The notes beneath the pieces are model-generated. The model had not been told where the DNA came from, made no database searches, and saw nothing but the letters and a program-made list of their open reading frames with translations. Below are positions 56,701 to 64,000 of a DNA stretch of 64,000 nt, in pieces; the stretch's first letter is position 1, and each line of letters begins with the position of its first letter. The stretch comes from Helicostylum pulchrum (lineage: Eukaryota > Mucoromycota > Mucoromycetes > Mucorales > Mucoraceae). The stretch covers positions 248,001 to 312,000 of the forward strand of contig JAIXMO010000027.1 in assembly GCA_025677825.1 (NCBI GenBank). The letters run 5' to 3'. The position numbers and the translations under genes were made by a program.

Positions 56701-58034
56701 ATATCGTTGAAAGGTACTCTGAAAATGTAGTAGATACTCTTCATAAAAAGAATTTATTGTTGTTGGGTGAGGATCGATACTTGTCAACACTTATGCTACG
56801 TACTTTTCCAAACCGAAAAATGATGTTTGTACCACAAGCTGTGTAAGTAGTATATTTTATTTTATTTTTAAATGTATATGAAAAAATCTAACGCCACTTT
56901 TTTATATATATAAAAAGATGTAAAACAGTTGTTCCGGATACGTTTATGGTATTACTGTCTCAGCGTCGTCGTTGGATTAACTCGACTATTCATAACTTGA
57001 TGGAACTGTTATTTGTTCATGACTTGTGCGGCACATTCTGTTTCTCGATGCAGTTTGTGATCTTTATGGAGTTGGTTGGTACACTTGCTTTACCGGCGGC
57101 TATTTCGTTTACGGTGTACTTGATTGTGATGGCTATTTTAGGAAAACCAGCGGTCATCCCACTCATCTTACTTGCGCTTATCTTGGGTTTACCAGCGGTA
57201 TTAATTGTGATGACGAGCCGAAAGATCGTTTATGTTGGTTGGATGTTGGTTTACTTGATCAGTTTACCCATCTGGAACTTTGTGCTACCTACTTATGCTT
57301 ACTGGCACTTTGACGATTTCTCATGGGGAGATACACGTAAGGTGGAAGGAGCGAAATCGGATAAAAAGGGAGGTCATGCCGACAAGAGTGGAGAATTTGA
57401 TAGTAGTGTGATCACGATGAAGAAATGGAGTGAATACGAAAGAGAGCGTAGGATAAAAGAAGCACTGGAACGAAATTTACCAATGCCACGTTTTTTGGAT
57501 AGACCTGGTTCGACCATGGATGTATTTCGTGACTCTGAATTTGTGGTAAAACGGTATAGTAAAACTGGCTCAGCTGGATCCAATGACAGTGATGTACCTC
57601 TAACTCAAATGGGCTATGTACCTACTATTAATAATCATACTTATCAACAAGATCATCAAACTACTATTAGACAAAATCATACCACTACGGATGTCTCTTC
57701 TTCTTCTTCGTCCTCTGCAGCAGCAGCAGCAGAAGCGGTGGGTCCCGATATTCCTTTAAATGTTCTACCCATTGTATCCTCTTCTTCCTCTTTGGCAAGA
57801 CCTCGTGGTAACTATAATGCGGGTTTAACCACTTCCGGGATTAATTACGATTCTTTTAATGAAGAAGAAGATTCGGATCCATATTATCGTAATCAAGGTG
57901 GTTCAATGTGGTCTGACCCTGCCCCTCATCATCGCGTTCCGCTCCATGACGGGTTTGAACAAGATGAATTTGATGACGATATAAGATCACCTTACAATAA
58001 GAATATACCCATGCCATCACCTCATGACAGTTAA
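53737..58034 (+). CDS. CHS3: Class IV (Chs3-like) chitin synthase
   Basis: Five exons in phase (53737-54151, 54222-54804, 54900-55478, 55556-56842, 56918-58034) encode 1326 residues. A basic N terminus is followed by membrane segments near [16 protein letters not shown] and [18 protein letters not shown], a large extracytoplasmic region, and another segment [20 protein letters not shown]. The GT2 catalytic core has [80 protein letters not shown] and [18 protein letters not shown]-terminal segments and [12 protein letters not shown], the WGDTR hallmark of Chs3-type enzymes, follow, then a polar tail with an Ala and Ser run. It makes wall chitin from UDP-GlcNAc at the plasma membrane. Codon use in the catalytic exon is GC-richer than its neighbours. 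Confidence 0.93.
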
Positions 58035-58774
58035 AAAAAAAACAATAGCAAATAAACACTTTCTCTTTAGACTGAGAAAAAAAAAAAAAAAGAGGAAAGG
58101 AGAAAAAAAAAAAACGTATGTTACGCTGTCTTTTTTTTTTATGTATGCCTTTTTTTTTTTTTTTTGTAACTACTTTATAATCTATCTATATTATGCACAG
58201 TGCATGTATTTTTAAAAAAGAAATCTAATAATAAGATATCTCTTTTTTTTTTTTCTTTTTTTTTTTTTGTGTGTTGATCTATTTGGTCCTTTTTTTTGCT
58301 TTCGTTCTGGAATATCCTTTGTTACCCGATACACCAAATCATTAAATTTAAACAAGCATTATGCACATAAAAGCAACATGTACTACGTCGTACATTTATT
58401 TTTTTTGTCTGGTGATACTTTGATCCAACTCTTTTTTTATATAACACGTTTCATTTAGATTACACATAATTTTTTTTTTGTTTGTAATTCTACCCTTTTT
58501 TTTTAAAGGAAAAACAAGGTATAAACAATAAACTTAAAAATACATGTGGCATAAACAAGCAGTAAGTTATGATGAGAGAGAAAGAGAGAGAAAAAGGTAT
58601 ATTTTTTTTATCATGGGACATTTTAAAAGTTGCTAAGCTTTCTCATCACTATTTTCTTGATTTTGTACTACTTCGGTCCTAAGAATTTAATCGAAAAAAT
58701 TATTATAAGGCACAAAATTTACGCGCCAAATCAAAATAAAATAAAATAAGTAGCGAGACAGAAATGGCAGATCG

Positions 58775-58808
<34 letters not shown>

Positions 58809-59869
58809 CACATGAAATATGCCAAAAAACTAAAGGGAACAATGAGTAACTTAAACAATAGAGAGGGGCAAAAAGAAAGAGAGTAAAAGAAAGAATGAAA
58901 GACCCCTGTTCCAATATTTCTATACTGTGTTTCTTACTTTTTAAAGAAAAAAAGCTTTTTACAGAAATTCAATGTGTAAGTTACTCCCCGTAAAGAGTCA
59001 TGCTTTTTTTGTGTGTGAGTGTGCGTATGACGGTTAAGGAAATGACCCATTTTTATTATGTACGTGAAAACTCACACGACTTATAATGTATATATATACA
59101 AATCAAATCAAAAAAAGAGAGTTCAGTGAAACCGATTCCATCCCTCCATCCCCTCCTTTTTAAACCGCAGGTGACACTTATACACACAAAATCGGTTAAT
59201 AAGAACGGGGAGAGAGGCAAATTTGTTTAAGCGATCAAAAAGAATATTTGGAATCTATTCTTTTACTTGACTACAATTGACGAGGGGAGAGGGGAGTTTT
59301 TTTGAAGTGTGAAGTGAAAAACGTTTTTTTTTTACTTTTGGTAAGGTTACCTTAGATATTTACAATCTTTTTAAATCTTTAAAAAAAGGTACAAACACAC
59401 CTTATACAACACACACACACACCCCCTTTTATTTGTTTCTTAGACTAAATCTTGCTTAGTGTTTATTTTACCTTTTTCCCACATCACAACAAATTCGTGT
59501 AATCGCGGTTAAAAAAATGCAGGCAAGGAGAATATTAATCCCCTTGCAGTCCCAGCAGTTTATATATATATATTATTATTTTTTTGGGCGAGCAAGTTGT
59601 TTTTGATCATCCGCTTGCGACATTTGTGGTACTAATCAGACGATACTCTACTTTTGGGATAAAGAGATCAAGAAAAAAAATGATATATAAATCACTTGTT
59701 TTATTTTTGTCCTTTTTTTTTTTTCTTTTGTATAGTCTCATCTCTTTTTTTCTCAACCTTTTTTTGATCTCTCTCTTTTTTTTTTGCCCCCCCTTTTTCC
59801 CCAAAAAAAAAGAAATATCTAAAATTCTCCCACAATAAATCACCCCCTCTCCTTTTTTATCAAGTCCAA
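58035..59869. promoter_or_regulatory. Long PMA1 upstream region
   Basis: About 1.8 kb without a supported gene. It has dense homopolymers, including roughly 30 A at 58777-58806, a CA repeat at 59410-59422, GA-rich runs, and a TATA-like tatatatata at 59561-59571 about 300 bases before the start. The leader before 59870 is strongly CT-rich. The long promoter fits a highly expressed gene. Small ORFs here are low-complexity. Confidence 0.4.
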
Positions 59870-62820
59870 ATGTCATCATTTGAAGAGGAAAAGAAGGTAG
59901 AAGTATCCTATACCACTACTACCACTACTACGGAAGAGAAAAAGAAGGGCGACGTTCAATTTGAAGAACACGAGCATGTTGAACATGAAGACGAAATTTC
60001 ACCTGAGCTTGAGCTCTTACTTCATACTGATCACTCTACTGGTCTTTCTTCTACTGAAGTAGCTGAACGTGTTGAAAAGTTTGGTTTGAATGAATTGCCA
60101 GAAAAGAGACAAAATCCTATTATCAAGTTCTTGCTCTACTTTACAGGTCCCATTGCCTACTTGATTGAAATTGCTTGTATTATTGCTGCTGTCGTTGGTA
60201 AGTGGCTTGATTTTGGTATTATTTTAGCTTTGCTTTTGATCAATGCCTTGATTGGTTTTATTGAAGAGGCCAAGGCTGAATCCGCATTGGATGCCCTTCG
60301 TCAAACTTTGGCTCTCAAGACTCGTTGTTGGAGAAACTCGGAATTGGTTGAGATCAATGTTAAAGATTTGGTGCCTGGTGATGTAATTGTACTCCGTATT
60401 GGTGATATTGTCCCTGCTGATGCTCACTTGTTGGGTCTTGGTGTCAATGGTGAAGTCAACTTGACTGAACTCTTGATTGATCAATCTGCTCTTACCGGTG
60501 AATCTCTTCCTGTTTCCAAGAAGAAGGGTAGTACCGTATTCTCTTCTAGTATCGTTAAACAAGGTCAAAACTTGGCTATTGTCACTAAAACTGGTATTAA
60601 TACTTATATTGGTCGTGCTGCTAACTTGATTGCTATCACTAACGAAGAAGGTCATTTCCAAAAGGTCATTGGAAAGATTGGTAACTTCCTTATTTGGTCT
60701 ACTATTATCCTTGTCTTGATTGTACTTGTCTATAAGATGGTTGCCTTCAGAAATACCCCAGAAGGTGATTGGAAGGTCGTACTCGGTCATTGTCTTGTAT
60801 TGACTGTTGCTGCTATCCCTGTTGGTCTCCCCACTGTTATGTCTGTTACCATGGCTCTTGGTGCTAAGCAACTTGCTACCAAGCAAGTTATTGTCAAGCG
60901 TCTTACTGCTGTTGAAGAATTAGCTTCTGTCTCTGTGCTTTGTTCTGATAAGACCGGTACTTTAACCTTGAATGAATTGACTTTTGATGAACCTTGGTTG
61001 ACTGGTGGTTACACTGCCGATGATATTCTTCTTTACTCTTACCTTGCTGCTGAACCCGGAGCTAATGATCCTATTGAATTTGCTGTTCGTCGTGCTGCTG
61101 AAGGATCTCTTGAGGTTCTCAAGAATCGTCCTGCCAAGTCTTTGGATGTTCCTGGTTACAAGGTTGTGGCTTTCTCTCCCTTCAACCCCAACACCAAAAT
61201 GACCGAAGCTACTATTATGGATTTATCTACTCAACAAACTTTCCGTGTTGCAAAGGGTGCCCCTCAAGTTATCACTCGTCTTGCTGGTGGTAGTGATGAC
61301 GCTGTGAACGCTGTAAACAACTTGGCTCGTCGTGGTCTTCGTGCTCTTGGTGTTGCTAGAACCCTTCCCGGTGATTTAGATACATTTGAACTTGTTGGTA
61401 TGATTTCTTTATTGGATCCCCCTCGTCCTGATTCCGCTGAAACTATTCGTGACTGTAACATTCTCGGTGTTGATGTAAAGATGATTACTGGTGATCAGTT
61501 GATCATTGCCAAGGAAGTCGGTGCTCGTCTCGGTATGGGTCGTGTTATTCTTGATTCTAACCATTTGGTTGATCCTACCAAGTCTGAAGAAGAAGTCACT
61601 GAACATTGTCGTCGTGCTGATGGTTTCGCTCAAGTTATTCCTGAACACAAGTATCGTGTTGTTGAGTTGCTTCAAAATAAGGGTTACTTGGTTGGTATGA
61701 CTGGTGATGGTGTCAATGATGCTCCTGCTTTAAAGAAGGCTAATGTTGGTATTGCTGTTGAAGGTTGTACTGATGCTGCTCGTTCTGCTGCTGATATTGT
61801 TTTGCTTGCTCCTGGTCTTTCTACTATCATTGATGGTATCAAGACTTCTCGTGCTATTTTCCAACGTCTTCGTTCTTATGCTCTTTATCGTATTACATCT
61901 ACTATTCATTTCTTGGTATTTATGTTTATTGTTACCATGGTCTATAACTGGAACATGCCTGCTATTTTGTTGATTATGATTTGTGTCTTGGTAAGTCTTT
62001 TAATTAATTTTTATATATGTAGTACACTTTTATTGATATATAATTGTTATTTTTAGAATGATGCTGCTACTTTAGTTATTGCTGTTGATAATACTGAAAT
62101 CTCTGAACGTCCTGATAAATGGAGAATTGGTCAATTACTTACCATGTCTTTTGTTTTGGCTATGATGCTTACTGCTCTTTCATTTGCTCATTTCTATATT
62201 GCTCGTGATGTTTTCAAGGTCCATGAATATGAGTTACATACCATTATGTATTTACATATTTCTTCAGGTAAGCAATTAGTTAATCAGTAGTAGTACAAAC
62301 AAACAAAAAAAAATTAACCTTTTTTTTTTGTGTAGCTCCTCATTTTGTTATTTTCTCAACTCGTGTTCCTGGTTACTGGTACAAGAACGTTCCTCACTGG
62401 ATCTTTACTGTTTGTATTCTCGGTACTCAAGTTCTCGCTTTATTCCTTGCAGTTTATGGTGTCTTTGGTGAAAAGGAACAGATTAGAGGCATTGGATACG
62501 GTTGGGGTTTCGCCATTCTTGGTGTGTCTCTTGTTTACTTTATGATTATGGATGTTGTCAAGGTCTGGATGTTCAGAAGATGGAACTTTGAGCTCACTGC
62601 CAAGTTGTCTCCTACCCCAGCTCGTAAATTAAAGTTACGTGACCGTATTTCTGTTGAAGAAAGAAGAGTTCGTTTGCAAAGCACTTGGGCCAAGGTTCAA
62701 ACGTAAGTGCAACACAAACTTTTTTTGTAACAAATAATTAATTTCTCTTTTTTTTTTTTTTTTTATAGTCCCGCTGAAGCTCTTCAAATCATTGCTGCTT
62801 TCCAAACTGCAGCTAAATAG
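59870..62820 (+). CDS. PMA1: Plasma membrane H+-ATPase (P3A type)
   Basis: Four exons in phase (59870-61990, 62057-62267, 62336-62702, 62769-62820), 916 residues. Motifs in order: FGLNELPEKRQNPIIKFLLY, ALTGESLPVSKK (TGES dephosphorylation loop), PVGLPTVMSVTMALGAKQLA, CSDKTGTLTLNE with the phosphorylated Asp, KGAPQVI, DPPRPDSAETI and MTGDGVNDAPALKKANVGIA. C-terminal membrane segments follow and the regulatory tail ends ALQIIAAFQTAAK. It pumps protons out and drives nutrient uptake. The acidic N terminus with a Thr run is typical of fungal enzymes. Codon use is strongly biased (for example GGT, GCT, GTC, AAG), as expected for very high expression. Introns occur only in the 3' third. Confidence 0.97.
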
Positions 62821-63805
62821 AGTATTAATAAGCTGCAATTTTTTTTTTTCTTCCCTTTACATATAAAAGAATTGTTTTTCTTTTTTTTTCACCTATTACT
62901 TAATATATTATTATTACAACATTTTACTACTATTTTACAAACAAATAAAAATATATAAAAATCCCTCTCTCTTCCCAGAAAAGTTTTTCTTTATTTAGTT
63001 TTTTTTTTTGTTGATGTGTGAGAAAATTTTTCATTTAGTGATACGTTATACCGGAAAGAGCCGTGAATTGATTGCACTACGCTGATAATGATTAAAAAGA
63101 TTGAGTTGTGTTTTCCGTCAATGTTTAAAGCATACAAAAAAGATTATTTTGCATAAATAATAGATAGGGTGATTTTTTTTTTATTGCGGGCCGATTTATT
63201 ATATTCATGTGAAGGAACCAGGTTCTTTTTTTCGTATACAGCCTACATACTAGATTTTACCATGTGATAAAATATAATGCATTGGAGGATGCATTTAATA
63301 TATCTTTTGCAGCTAAAAAAAAAGGATACATGTGAGAGATTAGTTTTTTTGTGCGTGTTAAAAGATACACGCAAAAGCTATTAATGCGTTCCAGCCTATT
63401 AAAGTTTCAAACAATGCTTAAAAACTCCGTTGAGCACTGGCCAACAACTCTTTCACTACAAAAAAACTTTATTCATGTGATTATCAAGAGTATATGATAA
63501 AAAAAAGGGGAACAAGTATTAAACAAGGGGGAGAAAGTAAAAGAAAAAAAACCACACTACATACAAAAAAAGATCATGGTAATAACTAGTTTATTCACAT
63601 GAGTTTACCCAAGAGTTTGAGAAAAAAAAAAGTTTTAGGTTGTTGTTAACAAATACTACGCCCTAAAAAAAAAAGATTATCTTTAAATACACATGCCTTT
63701 TTTCTCCTTCTTCTTCCCTTTTTCTTTCTTCCTTCCTCTTTCTCTTTCCTTTTTTATATTTTTTTTCTACCCTTAAACGTCACCTTTTTTTGATATATAA
63801 ACAGT
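62821..63805. other. Intergenic between PMA1 and the right-edge gene
   Basis: No gene. CT-rich leader and TATA-like tgatatataa (63791-63800) immediately precede the gene at 63806. Confidence 0.4.
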
Positions 63806-64000
63806 ATGGCTAAAATCACTCGACAACAACCAACGGAAGATGGTAAGTGATATATATAATATTCGATAAGATAAGCAAATGAATTGTTTACTATAAATTA
63901 AAAAAAATAAAAATCTATCGCGCTTTTCTTTTTCTTTTTTCTAACCTATTTTTTTTTTTCTTATCTAAAAAAGAAAAAATGACTGAAGAAAACGGACATA
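63806..64000 (+). CDS. 5' end of an unidentified gene, truncated by window edge
   Basis: First exon 63806-63842 reads MAKITRQQPTED and ends before a GTAAGT donor. After an intron to an AG at 63972-63973, the second exon continues in phase as EKMTEENGH and runs off the window. The splice pattern, TATA-like box and CT-rich leader support a real gene start. The twenty or so residues visible do not identify it. Confidence 0.45.

Noticed and set aside
60224..60886. 220-codon minus-strand ORF inside PMA1
   Set aside because: It is the complement of a highly biased coding exon; absence of stops follows from PMA1 codon choice, and the peptide is Asn/Ser/Thr-rich with no family.
1..64000. CRISPR arrays, bacterial operons, tRNA or rRNA genes
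   Set aside because: No regular direct repeats with spacers, no tRNA T-loop and D-loop pairs and no rRNA segments were seen; gene structure is eukaryotic.

Overview
The window looks like nuclear DNA of a filamentous fungus of the Mucoromycota, most likely Mucorales. The grounds are strong A+T bias with many poly-A/T runs, genes split by short GT-AG introns (mostly 50-110 bases), a class IV (Chs3-like) chitin synthase with a fungal P-type H+-ATPase, an Integrator-type INTS11 endonuclease and a Ragulator-type LAMTOR3 (uncommon in Dikarya), and several degenerate members of multicopy families I associate with Mucorales. The species cannot be told from the sequence. Exon borders below come from reading splice sites and checking phase by hand, not from transcripts.

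Layout. 1-3771: LAMTOR3 (minus, runs off the left edge) divergent from a seven-exon AtuA/DUF1446 gene. 3772-8642: accessory stretch with a retroposon-like short repeat, a zinc-finger relic and an unrecognised gene relic. 8643-13529: RGS protein, divergent Yak1/DYRK-like kinase, alpha-SNAP. 14088-16130: decayed PD-(D/E)XK nuclease-like gene. 16929-23596: CAND1 divergent from INTS11. 23597-29202: sparse, with a second copy of the short repeat, one disordered hypothetical protein, tandem repeats and ORF relics. 29904-35936: NFS1, CDC50-family flippase subunit, DHHC palmitoyltransferase, TIM23. 36468-38470: another nuclease-like relic. 39808-44885: phosphomevalonate kinase, DH-domain RhoGEF, atypical extended SDR. 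45979-52720: accessory block with an Hsp70/actin-fold-like gene, a second nuclease-like family carrying one frameshift, and two tail-to-tail Tc1/mariner-IS630 transposase relics. 53737-62820: chitin synthase and PMA1. A new gene enters at 63806.

How it fits together. The conserved genes are housekeeping: membrane energisation (PMA1), lipid asymmetry (CDC50), SNARE recycling (alpha-SNAP), protein import (TIM23), Fe-S assembly (NFS1), mevalonate pathway (ERG8), cullin exchange (CAND1), snRNA/mRNA 3' processing (INTS11), TOR/lysosome signalling (LAMTOR3) and wall synthesis (CHS). They form compact islands, often divergent or convergent pairs about 100-800 bases apart, separated by accessory DNA rich in relics. 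The accessory material is the most novel part: a poly-A-tailed repeat flanked by a 14-base direct repeat, several PD-(D/E)XK-like families, and a short LRALG-coding motif recurring at three loci.
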